The notes: generated by a model not told the origin, from the sequence alone. DNA of 64,000 nt from JAUILH01 sp965230535 (GCA_965230535.1 OZ246010.1:310001-374000), one strand, 5' to 3'; counted from the stretch's first letter, positions 1-9,424 are shown. Numbers and translations are program-made.

Positions 1-606
1 TACTATTCAAAGGCTGTTTACATGAAACAACTGTCCTCCCCCAGGTACCTGAAAGATCTGGTCAGTGATTATCCTGTGAATTGGATTCAGAACTATCGTG
101 CTGTCAACGTGTCTTTGATTAAGGGAGAAACTGAGGTTATAAAAACTGGTAAAAATGATCTGCTAACCAAGGAACAAGCGCAACTCATAAAAACGGCTCA
201 AATTGGAGATGAAATTAAAGTGACCGTTGACTACATGAGAGAAAATACCATCACAAAAGCCGAAGAGATAAGACAATTAAACGTTTTAATGACAGTGATC
301 CCAGCTGTTGAGGCCGAATATATAGGAGGAAATATGGCTCTTAGAAACTACCTGATAGAACATTGCCCTGAAGAAATATCAGAACAGGATTTCAATAAAA
401 TAAATCTATCTCTGGTCTTCACCATCAACGAAAATGGCAGAGCTGATAATATCAATGTTGAAGATTCTAATACAGACGCCTCTACCAATCAGGCTATCAT
501 AGAGCTCATTAGTTCAATGCCACAATGGAAACCGGCGCGTACTATTGATGGTAAACCCGTCCAACAAAAATTTCAACTGTTTGTTGGAGGGGTAATGGGT
601 TGCTAA
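1..606 (+). CDS. TonB-like C-terminal domain protein, 5' partial
   Basis: The frame is open from base 1, with an internal ATG at 22, so the gene probably starts outside the window and only its last 201 codons are seen. The last 80 residues read as a TonB C-terminal-like domain: 'LVFTINENGRADNI', then a conserved 'MPQWKPARTIDGKPVQQKF' block typical of Bacteroidota energy-transducer TonB proteins. The segment before it has no membrane span. Such domains contact outer-membrane receptors or occur in anti-sigma/BlaR-type proteins. The gene ends 5 bases before the convergent T9SS gene. The family call is good; the exact role is unknown because the N-terminus is missing. Confidence 0.6.
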   Translation, partial: YYSKAVYMKQLSSPRYLKDLVSDYPVNWIQNYRAVNVSLIKGETEVIKTGKNDLLTKEQAQLIKTAQIGDEIKVTVDYMRENTITKAEEIRQLNVLMTVIPAVEAEYIGGNMALRNYLIEHCPEEISEQDFNKINLSLVFTINENGRADNINVEDSNTDASTNQAIIELISSMPQWKPARTIDGKPVQQKFQLFVGGVMGC

Positions 607-611
607 ACTAA

Positions 612-2447
612 CTATTGCTTTACAATTTTATTGCTGGTAGTTTTTGTAGTGATGTAATATACGCCAGCTGGTAAGGCTGTTAGATCAAGAACAATTTCAG
701 AACCTGAGCGCTTGGTGTGTTTGATCAAAGCGCTCATTTTTTCTCCAAGAGCATTGTAAATCTCTATTTGACCAAGTTCTTCAAGATTCTCACCCGTTAG
801 TTTCACATGATCTGTAGTTGGATTTGGATGAACAGTTAAATCGTCTTTACAAGTTAAATTCACCGATTCTACTTGTGAGTAAGTGAATTCTCCGTTGAAA
901 TCTACTTGCTTCAATCTGTAAAAGGACACGCCTGAAAGAGGCGTTTTATCAACAGATGTGTAATTGATTGTAGCTGTTGTATTCCCTGCTCCGTCACATC
1001 TTTCAATTTCTTCCCAGTTGCTGGCATCCTTAGATCTTTCAAGGACAAAGTAGTCGTTATTGATTTCGGAAGCCGTTGTCCACATGAACTGTACAGTTTG
1101 TTCTTCGCATTTTGGAGCGGCTTCAAACCTTACCAATTCAACCGGCAGTGGAGTTTGATTATTGTTAATGGTTCCTAAAGTGAATCTTAGGTTATTTACA
1201 ATTCCGGTGACGTTCGTAAACTGGTAGACATTTCCTCCGATGGAAGTTGCCCCCGAAATGGCAGTTTCATCAGCAAATGTACCATCTCCGTCTGTGTCAA
1301 TAAGTAAACGTAAATCTGATGCTGTTACCGATCCCAATCCAGTCAAATCCCAGCTCATATCGATTCCTCCAACATCAACAGCTGTGCTGGATGTGTTGAC
1401 CTCACTGGCTCTCCAAACTCTGGAAAATCTGGCATCTACGCCTGCTGGCACATCAGTAACTTCAGCTGCTTGTTGAAGCGCATTGTCATGTCCCCAAAGT
1501 AAAAACTCATTGTCATCCAAATCTCTTGGATTTGAGATCCTCACAATGCCAGTTCCTTTCGCATCAGTGTGATTGTTACCTGCGCTTACCTGACCTATTC
1601 CGGCCACTTCATGGTCATAATTCCCATTACCCGGATCATCCTCATTGTAAATGTCGTTAGCTGTTAAACCATAGCTGTACTTAGCGGCCAGGTAGTTGCT
1701 AACGATCATTTTTTGAGTGGAGTTTAAAACTGTGTTAAACATGATGACTTCTCCAATGTCTCCTCTGAAGTAATAATTTGGAGTGGCGTTTTCGTTTCTT
1801 CCTGCTCCTACTCTACAAGGTCTGGAAGGATTTGAAGTCATACTATGTGTGCTTGTAGCATCCAAAGTTTCATCGATGAATAACATCTTTCCACTGGCTG
1901 CATTTTGGTAATCCATTACCTGACCTGACCAGGTTCCGGCTGTAGATGTTCCACCAGTAGTAATTTGCCATGAACCGCTGGCTCTTCCTGTCCAAAACTG
2001 CCAGTTATTGCTTGAAGGAACAGAGTACAATATAAATCCTGCTGTTGCAGATCCTGCGGGATCATCTCTATTGGAAATAACCGCTTTATGACTTCCATTG
2101 GATGTTACATTGGTTGCAGAAAAAATTGTGAACGTAGCAGGCGTAATTGCTGCCGTAAAAGCTCGTTGAAAATAGTGAGAAGATCCGTTAAAATTGAAAG
2201 CCGGATAACCATTTACTGTTGGCGAATTGAATACTGCGCCATTCCCAGCCGTAAAATCGTGTCCATACCCTGAAGCATCAGGCCATGAAGTGATTGTGGA
2301 TCCACTGGTTCCGGTCACGTTATTGGCATCTAACCATAGCACCAAACTTGATGCACCATCGGCTGTTCCAACACCACCAGGACCATCCTGTGAGTACAAA
2401 GGACTCATCAATAGGATAGACAAATTTGCTAATAGAAAACTTCTCAT
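612..2447 (-). CDS. Secreted LamG-like protein with T9SS sorting domain
   Basis: This is a secreted or surface protein of about 611 aa. It opens with a signal peptide (MRSFLLANLSILLMSPLYSQ), which favours the ATG at 2447; an upstream ATG at 2480 would add 11 residues. A concanavalin/LamG-like region (about residues 35-260) carries 'LVLWLDANNV' and ends with 'NYLAAKYSYGL'. A block containing 'GIGQVSAGNNHTDAKGTG' and 'LLWGHDN' follows, known from Bacteroidota surface proteins. The last 80 residues are a type A T9SS sorting domain ('VHPNPTTDHVKL' ending 'YYITTKTTSNKIVKQ'). It is probably exported by SprA and anchored or released by PorU-type processing. The ligand is unknown. Confidence 0.85.
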   Translation of the reverse strand: MRSFLLANLSILLMSPLYSQDGPGGVGTADGASSLVLWLDANNVTGTSGSTITSWPDASGYGHDFTAGNGAVFNSPTVNGYPAFNFNGSSHYFQRAFTAAITPATFTIFSATNVTSNGSHKAVISNRDDPAGSATAGFILYSVPSSNNWQFWTGRASGSWQITTGGTSTAGTWSGQVMDYQNAASGKMLFIDETLDATSTHSMTSNPSRPCRVGAGRNENATPNYYFRGDIGEVIMFNTVLNSTQKMIVSNYLAAKYSYGLTANDIYNEDDPGNGNYDHEVAGIGQVSAGNNHTDAKGTGIVRISNPRDLDDNEFLLWGHDNALQQAAEVTDVPAGVDARFSRVWRASEVNTSSTAVDVGGIDMSWDLTGLGSVTASDLRLLIDTDGDGTFADETAISGATSIGGNVYQFTNVTGIVNNLRFTLGTINNNQTPLPVELVRFEAAPKCEEQTVQFMWTTASEINNDYFVLERSKDASNWEEIERCDGAGNTTATINYTSVDKTPLSGVSFYRLKQVDFNGEFTYSQVESVNLTCKDDLTVHPNPTTDHVKLTGENLEELGQIEIYNALGEKMSALIKHTKRSGSEIVLDLTALPAGVYYITTKTTSNKIVKQ

Positions 2448-2672
2448 AATAGTATAGATTAGGGTGTTCCTAAAATGCAATATAAGTCATTCCCTGAAAC
2501 GCGCAAGTGTACCCCGTTCAAAATACTTCTTTCAATATCCTAACGAACCTTTTAAGCTGATGAGCGTCAAAATGATAAAGCCATCATTTTTATTTTATTA
2601 TTTATTTGTTCTTTTTGAGAACAGCTTTTTCACATCTTATTGGAGCAGTAGAAAAAGAAAAGTATCTATTAA

Positions 2673-3206
2673 CTACTTAATGGCTTCCTGAAACAGCTTC
2701 ACCTTTTTATCAAGATCTGCCTTGATCTCTTCATTAGATATTTCACCATTCACAAAATTCTCATGGAAAGATGGCAGAGAAAACGTGGCGATCACATTGG
2801 CACCCTGACGTGGGAATCCGGAAATAGCTGTCTCCAAAACAGACGCTCCTCCTCTTCCACCAGGAGATGTCGCCATGAGCAACATGGGCTTATTCTTCCA
2901 TACATTTCTATCTATTCTTGACATCCAGTCTGCTGCACTTTTAAAAGCCGCTGCATATGAACCGTTATGTTCTGCTAAGGACACAACCAAAGCATCAGCA
3001 GATTCAAACAATTCACCTAACTGCTTTGCTCCTTCCGGAAATCCTTTTTCTGTTTCCCAATCTATGCCATACATAGGAAGGTCATAGTCGTTCAAATCCG
3101 CAACTACTACTTCAGAGTTTTCCACTTTTCCGGCTACATATGTAGCCAAGGTTTTGTTAATGGATTGGCGGCTGTTGCTCCCGCCCATTGCTACTATTCT
3201 TTTCAT
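2673..3206 (-). CDS. NADPH-dependent FMN reductase family oxidoreductase
   Basis: A 177-aa flavodoxin-fold protein of the NADPH-dependent FMN reductase family, which moves hydride from NAD(P)H to FMN or quinone/azo-type substrates in the cytoplasm. The N-terminal phosphate-binding loop 'GGSNSRQSINKTLA' (residues 8-21), 'LAEHNGSYAAAFKSAADW' in the middle and the 'SPGGRGGASVLE' loop fit the family, and length is normal. Its start lies 1 base after the stop of the upstream marR gene, so the two are cotranscribed. The MarR protein may control it in response to quinone-like compounds. The substrate cannot be told from sequence. Confidence 0.85.
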   Translation of the reverse strand: MKRIVAMGGSNSRQSINKTLATYVAGKVENSEVVVADLNDYDLPMYGIDWETEKGFPEGAKQLGELFESADALVVSLAEHNGSYAAAFKSAADWMSRIDRNVWKNKPMLLMATSPGGRGGASVLETAISGFPRQGANVIATFSLPSFHENFVNGEISNEEIKADLDKKVKLFQEAIK

Positions 3207-3207
3207 T

Positions 3208-3627
3208 TTATTCTCCTTTTAATTTTTTAATTAATCGTTTCAATGTATCAGCTTCTTCAGTGCTTAAGTTATCCTTCATGGGTTCATGAAAGTCCAATAC
3301 TTTTTTGTCTAAAATCTCCAGAAGATCCAAGCCCTCCTGAGTAATGACAATATCCATTTTTCTTCTGTCCGAAGGACAAAGCATACGTGTCACAAGTCCT
3401 TTGGCTTCCAGTTTGTCTACAATCCTGGTCACGTTACTTGATCTTTGCACCATTTTTTCCAGAATGGCATTAACAGAAATTGGTTTTCCCTTGGCGCCTC
3501 TCAGAATTCTCAAGACATTGTATTGCGGTTCATAAATACCATATTCCTTAAGTTCTTTGGTAATGGAATCTGTTATCCAATGTCCGGTTTTAATGATTTC
3601 AAACACGGCTTCAAAATAAACACTCAT
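3208..3627 (-). CDS. MarR family transcriptional regulator
   Basis: A 139-aa winged-helix regulator. The MarR core is visible: helices up to 'EYGIYEPQYNVLRILRGAKGKPISVNAILEKM', recognition helix 'QRSSNVTRIVDKLEAKGLVTR', wing 'CPSDRRKMDIVITQEG', and a C-terminal dimer helix. It is the first gene of a two-gene unit with the FMN reductase-like gene 1 base downstream. MarR proteins usually repress their own operon and release DNA when a phenolic or oxidant ligand binds, which suits the partner gene. No operator was identified in the short upstream region, so autoregulation is an inference. Confidence 0.9.
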   Translation of the reverse strand: MSVYFEAVFEIIKTGHWITDSITKELKEYGIYEPQYNVLRILRGAKGKPISVNAILEKMVQRSSNVTRIVDKLEAKGLVTRMLCPSDRRKMDIVITQEGLDLLEILDKKVLDFHEPMKDNLSTEEADTLKRLIKKLKGE

Positions 3628-3705
3628 AACACATACATTATTTGTAGGTACAAATCTAATTACAAACTATTCAATTAAACAAGTTATTTCCCTCAAAAAA
3701 ATGAT

Positions 3706-4554
3706 TCAGTTACTATTCCCTTGCCTTTCAGCCCATTCTGTCCAGGAACCATCATAGAGGTATGGGCTCGATTGGTACGCCACTTCACTTGCCAGCATCA
3801 CAATACACGCTGTTAATCCGGAACCACAACTGAATACAAGCTTCTCGGAATCAACAGCCTTGTTGCTGAAAATGGCTTTTAATTCTGCCTCACTTTTGTA
3901 CTTCCCGTTTTGGAGCACATCTTGATACGGGATGTTAATTGAACCTGGAATATGACCACTTTGAAGATGCTCTCTGGGTTCTTTCTCCGTTCCTTTGAAA
4001 CGCCCCTGGGAACGTGCATCAACAATTGTGAACGATTTAGAGTCTATATTTTGCAACACTTTTTCGTAAGAAATCACAAACCTTTTCTGAAGATCAGCCT
4101 TAAAGTCTCCCCGATTATATTCTTTGATGCCTTCATCTTCAACCGGAAAATCATGCTCAATCCATTCCGTCAAACCACCGTTTAAAACGGACACTTTATT
4201 GTGCCCCATCACCTTAAACATCCACCACACTCTGGGACTGGAATAAATTCCCAAATTGTCGAATACCACAATTTTAGAAGTCTTGTTGATTCCTAATTTC
4301 TGACATGCCTGCTCAAATTGTTGAGGACTGGGAAGCATATTGGGAAACTGACTGGTTAAATCAGAAAAAACACCTTTCAAATCGAATGGTCTCGCTTGAG
4401 GAATCGTTTTAGATTGAAGACTTGAAGTTTTCCCAAATGCAGTTGATTCAGGGCTTGCGTCCAACAATACCAAATCTTTGTCATTTAAATTTTGCCTGAG
4501 CTGATCAACGGAAACGAGTGCTTTCAACCTTAATGTGTTTAGTTTATCTGCCAA
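3706..4554 (-). CDS. sseA: Sulfurtransferase (tandem rhodanese, SseA-like)
   Basis: A 282-aa cytoplasmic protein with two rhodanese domains, normal for thiosulfate or 3-mercaptopyruvate sulfurtransferases. The inactive N-terminal domain (about 12-130) contains 'VVFDNLGIYSSPRVWW'; the catalytic domain (about 160-280) contains 'IVDARSQGRFKG', 'HIPGSINIPY' and the active-site loop 'CGSGLTA' with Cys243. The CGSG[VL]TA loop is the form known from mercaptopyruvate sulfurtransferases, whereas thiosulfate enzymes have CRxGxx. It would pass sulfur from mercaptopyruvate to thiols or cyanide. An exact inverted repeat (4566-4622) lies just upstream. The symbol is by family resemblance. Confidence 0.82.
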   Translation of the reverse strand: MADKLNTLRLKALVSVDQLRQNLNDKDLVLLDASPESTAFGKTSSLQSKTIPQARPFDLKGVFSDLTSQFPNMLPSPQQFEQACQKLGINKTSKIVVFDNLGIYSSPRVWWMFKVMGHNKVSVLNGGLTEWIEHDFPVEDEGIKEYNRGDFKADLQKRFVISYEKVLQNIDSKSFTIVDARSQGRFKGTEKEPREHLQSGHIPGSINIPYQDVLQNGKYKSEAELKAIFSNKAVDSEKLVFSCGSGLTACIVMLASEVAYQSSPYLYDGSWTEWAERQGNSN

Positions 4555-4565
4555 AGATAAACCAC

Positions 4566-4622
4566 AAAACTGGTACGCGATTGAATCAAAACTGGTGCGC
4601 GATTCAATCGCGTACCAGTTTT
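4566..4622. repeat. Palindromic extragenic repeat, 22-bp arms
   Basis: A perfect 22-bp inverted repeat: left arm 4566-4587, right arm 4601-4622, 13-base spacer. The core is TGGTACGCGATTGAATC. The spacer plus the start of the right arm (4588-4609) is also a direct near copy of the left arm with two mismatches, so the site is three overlapping units. The last two bases lie in the stop codon of the gene at 4621. It could act as a terminator or REP-like element. Related partial units occur at 6566-6578 and 31059-31082. Confidence 0.8.
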
Positions 4623-6327
4623 AATGCTTGTACAAACGCTCTACACTACTCTTTGTACGGATCGTATATATACCCGTTGGTAGATTTGACAAATCAATAA
4701 CCAGTTTATTCTGGCTGAATTCAATGACGTTTATTTGTCTTGTAACATCCTGACCAATTGTATTTAAGATTGACCAGTCATTAATAGTATTCTTTGAGTC
4801 AACAATGGTTGCTTGTCCACCAGTTGGATTGGGATAGATAGAAATTGATCCGCCCAGAAAGTCTATCGGTTTGATATCGAAATACTCAAAAGCACCATCA
4901 AAATCAGTTTGCTTTAGTCTATAGTATGAGATCCCGGATAATGGTTCTTCATCAGTGATTTTATACAGTGTAGTATTTGTAGTATTTCCCGCTCCCTTCA
5001 CCTGCGAAATGGCTTTCCAATTAAGTCCGTCGGCACTCCTCTCAACCGTAAAATAGTCGTTATCAACTTCAGATACTGTACTCCAACTCAAAACAACGTC
5101 TTCTTCAACAATTTTAGCGTCAAAATATAGGAGTTCGACCGGCAAAGCCCCATTGGAACTGGCAATAATAAATTCGCCTCTCGAAGAAACGAGCGTTGCT
5201 TGCAACTGATCTGTTCCGGTGTTCAAGGTAGCGCCCATGTTTGCCCATGAAGCATCAGCATTGTCGTCCCTGTTGAGTAAAATCAGGTTAGTTTCGTCCG
5301 CAACGGCATCAGGATAGTTGGTATAAACGTAATTAGATGTATAAGTGGGAGCTGTTCCTCCTACTATAAATGTACCATAGTACACATTGTTAGAGCCAAG
5401 TCCCATTGGGATTCCCGTAGTTGAATTTGGAACCATATCTACACGATACACGTGCGCTCCCGAAGGACTCCCTGCAGGGCTTTCAATTGAGAAATTTCCA
5501 CGATTGGTTGAAGTCAAAGACAAAGTTGTGGTAAAAGGATATTGTCTCACAGAAGCATCTCCAATTGCAGCTCCGGATGTTCCCCAGGCAGGAGAATTGG
5601 TATTAGTCCCATGAAAATTATTGGATGTCAGGTCACACAAATCCTGAGTTGCCCCACAAACATTATCAGCCCCTTCATCAAATCGATAGTAGGCAGTTAA
5701 ATTGGCTTCCGTTCCCGCTAACTTTTGGCACATGTTATTACGAATTTCTGCTTGAGTCAACGCTCTGTTCCAAATACGTACTTCATCTATTTGTGCGTTT
5801 AAGAATTGACCATCTTCCCTTGAACCTATTCTTACAGGACGTGCACCATTACACGCTGTACCGCTAAAAGTTGTTCCTGTAGACACCAAAATACCATCAA
5901 TGTATACTCTATTAAAATTGTTATCATCAAAAGAAGCAGCCACATGATGCCATTCTCCAAGGGCTATTGAGCCTCCATTAATCTCTGAATGACCAGAACC
6001 GGAACATTGCCAAGTTGAAAACCCAACACGCAAATTGTCATATATATATAATGCCCATTCCCAGCTTCCACCATTTCCTTTAACAACTATTGGTTGTCTG
6101 GTTTGTGCATGACCATCTGTATTGACAGAAGCAACGTTTACCCATGCTTCAACACTGATTTCTCCTCCAGCCTGAGAACTGAACAAGGGATCATCCGGAA
6201 TTTCTGTATAATTTGATGTTCCGTTATACAGCATTCGACTTCCTGCTCCTTGCGAAAATGCGGTCCCGGATAAAAGCGTAAGCAACAAAACGAAAAAAAC
6301 TTCTTTGGCAAAATGGTGATTCTTCAT
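4621..6327 (-). CDS. Secreted LamG-domain protein with T9SS sorting domain
   Basis: A 568-aa exported protein. It has a signal peptide with a long hydrophobic core ending 'LSGTAFSQ', then a LamG/concanavalin-like domain (about 30-215): 'YTEIPDDPLFSSQAGGEISV' followed by 'EAWVNV', 'EWHHVAASFDDN', 'VRIGSREDGQF', 'IDEVRIWNRALTQAEIRNNM'. A beta-rich stretch follows. The C-terminal part matches its neighbour at 612 ('VELLYFDAK', 'DNDYFTVERSADGLNW', 'GISYYRLKQTDFDG') and ends in a T9SS type A sorting domain ('SIYPNPTGGQATI'). LamG domains bind glycans or calcium, so polysaccharide binding or adhesion is likely. The specific ligand is unknown. Confidence 0.87.
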   Translation of the reverse strand: MKNHHFAKEVFFVLLLTLLSGTAFSQGAGSRMLYNGTSNYTEIPDDPLFSSQAGGEISVEAWVNVASVNTDGHAQTRQPIVVKGNGGSWEWALYIYDNLRVGFSTWQCSGSGHSEINGGSIALGEWHHVAASFDDNNFNRVYIDGILVSTGTTFSGTACNGARPVRIGSREDGQFLNAQIDEVRIWNRALTQAEIRNNMCQKLAGTEANLTAYYRFDEGADNVCGATQDLCDLTSNNFHGTNTNSPAWGTSGAAIGDASVRQYPFTTTLSLTSTNRGNFSIESPAGSPSGAHVYRVDMVPNSTTGIPMGLGSNNVYYGTFIVGGTAPTYTSNYVYTNYPDAVADETNLILLNRDDNADASWANMGATLNTGTDQLQATLVSSRGEFIIASSNGALPVELLYFDAKIVEEDVVLSWSTVSEVDNDYFTVERSADGLNWKAISQVKGAGNTTNTTLYKITDEEPLSGISYYRLKQTDFDGAFEYFDIKPIDFLGGSISIYPNPTGGQATIVDSKNTINDWSILNTIGQDVTRQINVIEFSQNKLVIDLSNLPTGIYTIRTKSSVERLYKH

Positions 6328-6594
6328 AACAGTAGTTTTGGTTCAATAGATCACTAATGGTACTTAAACGAGCATACTAGCCCCGACTTAATTTATAGTA
6401 TTGGCTTCTCTTTTTCAAGTTTATAATGGTTTGAACTTCCCAACGTTCAGATATTATTGTTTATCGTAAAACGTATTTAGACCAAATGGGTTGCATTTTG
6501 TTTGTTTTTTATATTATAAACTCATTTTCAGACAGATATATAACAAACCAATAAATCAGACAACCCTGGTACGCGATTAATTCTGATGTGAGAT
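6328..6594. other. Intergenic region with partial palindromic-repeat unit
   Basis: A gap of 267 bases between two genes on the minus strand. It is AT-rich and serves as the leader of the LamG gene. Near its left-gene end, 6566-6578 repeats CTGGTACGCGATT, the core of the inverted repeat at 4566, but the rest of the unit is lost. No small gene or RNA was recognised. Confidence 0.5.
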
Positions 6595-7650
6595 TTAATT
6601 ATGCTCCAGGGTCAAACTTTCATCTTTGGTAAGCTTCATCAACCTTGTGTGCACCTCAAAGGTTAATCTAAAATCGTGAAGGTTTCTGGCGGTATTTTCC
6701 AGCACTATTAAATTCATATTTGCCTTAGGATAATGATAACAAGCTGATACGAATCCAGGTGCATAACCAAGAGCCCCAATTTGGATATCGCTTTCTCCAT
6801 CTTTAAACAGCAGTCCATAGCCGTATTCCACGGTATCAAATATTGGATGGGTTCTTGTTGCAAATCTTGTTTTCATCAATTGAAGTGTCTCTTCTTCTAC
6901 AAGCTCACCGGAATACAATAGTTCATTCCACTTATTTAAGTCCTCAACCGTAGAAATAAAAGAACCAGCAGCCACATAGTTGTCAAGACTGTTTACCGCA
7001 TATTCCAGTTCTCCACTTTCCAATTCTTCGTAACCTTTAACAAGATTCTTGTAGCTTTTATTATCCGGATGAAATGTATTTGACAATCCAAACTGAGCAA
7101 ATAATTCGGTTGACAATTCATTGAAGGATTTCCCCTTAACCTTCTCAAGAATTTGAGCCAATAAGTCATAGCCTAATTGAGAATAATGAAACTGTGCTCC
7201 CGGTTCAAATTCCAAAGACTCATCTGTACTAACGATTCCGTGTGTATGTGTCAGCAAATGGTGAACAGACACTTCATTCGACCACGGCTGGTCTATTTCC
7301 GGCAGATACTTACTCAGAGTATCATCAAGACTAAGCTCTCCTTTCTCATAGGATCTTAATACCAAAACTGCAGTAATTTGCTTGCTAATAGATCCAATCA
7401 CAAACTGATTATTTGTGGTGAGTAGTTCCTTGCTTTCAAGATCAGTGTATCCTATAGCCCTCTTGTAGATGGTAGTTGAATCTTTGGTTAACAACACTAC
7501 TCCATTGAAACCACTATTGTCTATAATAGAGTCCATTTTCGCATTGATGTTTTCTTCTTTTGCCTGGCTGTTTTGTTTGCTCTTTCCCGGATTTTCAGTT
7601 TGGCAGGAAACGATCATCAACAACATGATGAAGATGGGACTAAATTTCAT
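6595..7650 (-). CDS. Serine hydrolase lipoprotein, class C beta-lactamase fold
   Basis: A 351-aa lipoprotein (lipobox IVSC, Cys16) of the penicillin-binding-protein/AmpC-like serine hydrolase family. The nucleophile motif SISK (Ser87, Lys90) and the helper motif 'HHLLTHTHGI' are present. The second motif, normally YSN, reads YSQ (Tyr156-Ser-Gln158), and no clear HTG/KTG triad was found. Families of this type include D-aminopeptidases, esterases and DD-peptidases, and most are not true beta-lactamases. The altered motifs argue against calling it a beta-lactamase. It probably acts in the periplasm or at the outer membrane. Confidence 0.85.
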   Translation of the reverse strand: MKFSPIFIMLLMIVSCQTENPGKSKQNSQAKEENINAKMDSIIDNSGFNGVVLLTKDSTTIYKRAIGYTDLESKELLTTNNQFVIGSISKQITAVLVLRSYEKGELSLDDTLSKYLPEIDQPWSNEVSVHHLLTHTHGIVSTDESLEFEPGAQFHYSQLGYDLLAQILEKVKGKSFNELSTELFAQFGLSNTFHPDNKSYKNLVKGYEELESGELEYAVNSLDNYVAAGSFISTVEDLNKWNELLYSGELVEEETLQLMKTRFATRTHPIFDTVEYGYGLLFKDGESDIQIGALGYAPGFVSACYHYPKANMNLIVLENTARNLHDFRLTFEVHTRLMKLTKDESLTLEHN

Positions 7651-7705
7651 TACTTATCTTAACGGAGATTCTGTTTCATCAATTTTCGGCAAAAATAAAA
7701 TTTAG

Positions 7706-8566
7706 CTAATCCGTTGCCATCTTATAGGCCAACAATGTTTCAGAAATTGGTTCCAGTTGTTTCGACAAGGTTTCATAGGTTCCTTTTTCAACAACTTCTT
7801 CTCCAATTCTTTTTATAGATGCTAAAGTCGACTTCATGAGTGAAGAACCTAAGCTCACTCTGGCCACGCCTATCTCTTCCAATTCACCAATTGATGGAGG
7901 AAAACCTGTTCCGTTTGTTGGGTTAGACAGGATGTTAATTGGTGCATCAATTTCATGTACCAGAACTTTAATTTTGTCACGCTCCCATACATCAGGAACA
8001 AATATGCAATCTGCTCCGGCCTCCTTGTACCTGTTTCCACGTTCGATAGATTCTCTTAATCTTTCATCCTGCCTTCCAGATGAGGTTATGAAAACATCTG
8101 TTCTTGCATTGATCACTAAATGAATTCCAAGCGAATCACTCATCTCACGTATGGCTGCTATTCGTTCACAAAATTCGCTGGTATCAACTAGTTCCGGACT
8201 TAGGTTATAACTGTCTTCTATATTGATGCCCACTATTCCGGTTAACATAATTTGTTTAGTACTTTGAACTATCTCATCCAGAGTTTCGCCGTAGCCACCT
8301 TCGATATCAGCGGTAACAGGAAGTGTTACCTTATCAGTTATCCGTTTTACGGCATCTTTCATCTCATTAAAAGGGATTGCCTGACAATCCGGATAGCCCA
8401 GTGAAGCAGAGATTCCCATACTTGTGGTTCCAATAGCTTTAAAGCCACTCGCTTCAATAAGTTTGGAGCTTCCGGGATCCCATGAATTTAGCAGAACAAG
8501 GATTTCTTTTGCTGTGTGGAGTTTTAAAAACTCTGAAGCCTTGTTTATCTGATCTTGTGAAATCAT
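7706..8566 (-). CDS. Isocitrate lyase/PEP mutase superfamily protein
   Basis: A 286-aa TIM-barrel enzyme. Recognisable elements are 'LLNSWDPGSSKLIEASGFKA', 'TTSMGISASLGYPD', the metal-binding 'PVTADIEGGYG' and 'GINIEDS', and 'INARTDVF', all standard for the PEP phosphonomutase/methylisocitrate lyase superfamily. These enzymes make or break C-C or C-P bonds in alpha-oxyanion acids using Mg2+. The lyase signature KKCGH is absent, so this belongs to the broad 'PEP mutase family' of uncertain substrate. It begins 5 bases after the GNAT gene and closes a three-gene unit. Confidence 0.85.
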   Translation of the reverse strand: MISQDQINKASEFLKLHTAKEILVLLNSWDPGSSKLIEASGFKAIGTTSMGISASLGYPDCQAIPFNEMKDAVKRITDKVTLPVTADIEGGYGETLDEIVQSTKQIMLTGIVGINIEDSYNLSPELVDTSEFCERIAAIREMSDSLGIHLVINARTDVFITSSGRQDERLRESIERGNRYKEAGADCIFVPDVWERDKIKVLVHEIDAPINILSNPTNGTGFPPSIGELEEIGVARVSLGSSLMKSTLASIKRIGEEVVEKGTYETLSKQLEPISETLLAYKMATD

Positions 8567-8571
8567 TGATC

Positions 8572-9420
8572 TTATTTTTTATCTGATTCTAGTACCATTT
8601 CCAGTTGTTCTATGCTTATGTTTAATCCAAGCTTATCCAAAAAAGCTGGCATTTCAAGAGAACTTTTATCCACATTAATAATAGAAAAAGTATCTCCATA
8701 TTCCTTTATTAACTCAGAAAACAAACCAGAGGCTATGCCTTGTCTTCTGTGGTTTTTATCGACGGCAATTTGCTGGATTCTCTGATTATTGGGATTGTAA
8801 ACCACATATCCGATTAGCTGATCTTCTTTGAAAGCGCCTAATGAGCTGAAAAAAACTTTCATCTCATTGATTGCACTTTTGGAGTTTTGCCACGTTGGCA
8901 GAATATCCCAAAACGATTCCATTAACGCCCAATCAAAATCTTCTATTTTTTTTATTTCAAAATCCTGACTTGCCTTAAGAGGGTTTGCTTTCCCTGAATA
9001 ACACAGTAGCTCTCGTTGAGTTATGAAACCGGATTTTTCATAGGACTTAATGGCTTGTGTGTTTTTGGAAATTACCTCAAGGATCAACTTATCAACTCCT
9101 TTTTCAAGCAAAATGGGCAAAATGAAATGGTACATTTGTTTGGTCAGGCCAAAGCCTCTTCTCTCAGGAATAACTCCCGTTCCTCCATTATACCCCCATT
9201 TCTCATTCCCCACTTCATCAATTCCGTGCAGAATGAATCCCGTCAGCCTCTCATCTTCAAAAGCACCAACCGATAAACTCAAATCGGTCTTATCCGCTTT
9301 CATTTTATGAAGTAGCTGCTCCTCACTTAACTTAAAAGGAATGAAATAGTCGGAAAACGATTCGTTAAATGCATCTAGTATCTCAAGTTCATCTATTCCT
9401 TCTAATGTTTTAATCTCCAT
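8572..9420 (-). CDS. Tandem GNAT N-acetyltransferase
   Basis: A 282-aa cytoplasmic protein with two GNAT folds. The first (about 1-140) has 'TGVIPERRGFGLTKQMYHF' as the acetyl-CoA loop and 'NTQAIKSYEKSGF'. The second (about 150-280) has 'QQIAVDKNHRRQGIASGLFS' as its loop. Such pairs acetylate amines on small molecules or peptides, with one domain often structural. It sits between the NTF2-like gene (4 bases) and the PEP mutase-like gene (5 bases), so all three are probably one transcript. The acceptor substrate is unknown. Confidence 0.87.
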   Translation of the reverse strand: MEIKTLEGIDELEILDAFNESFSDYFIPFKLSEEQLLHKMKADKTDLSLSVGAFEDERLTGFILHGIDEVGNEKWGYNGGTGVIPERRGFGLTKQMYHFILPILLEKGVDKLILEVISKNTQAIKSYEKSGFITQRELLCYSGKANPLKASQDFEIKKIEDFDWALMESFWDILPTWQNSKSAINEMKVFFSSLGAFKEDQLIGYVVYNPNNQRIQQIAVDKNHRRQGIASGLFSELIKEYGDTFSIINVDKSSLEMPAFLDKLGLNISIEQLEMVLESDKK

Positions 9421-9424
9421 AATT

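Noticed and set aside
911..1126. Frame inside the T9SS gene, minus strand
   Set aside because: It lies wholly within the sorting-domain gene in another frame and has no independent evidence.
2464..2691. Plus-strand frame between two genes
   Set aside because: Low-complexity hydrophobic sequence crossing the upstream region and the end of the oxidoreductase gene; no start signal.
6595..7650. True beta-lactamase
   Set aside because: The YSN motif is altered to YSQ and no clear KTG/HTG was found, so only the serine hydrolase family is claimed.
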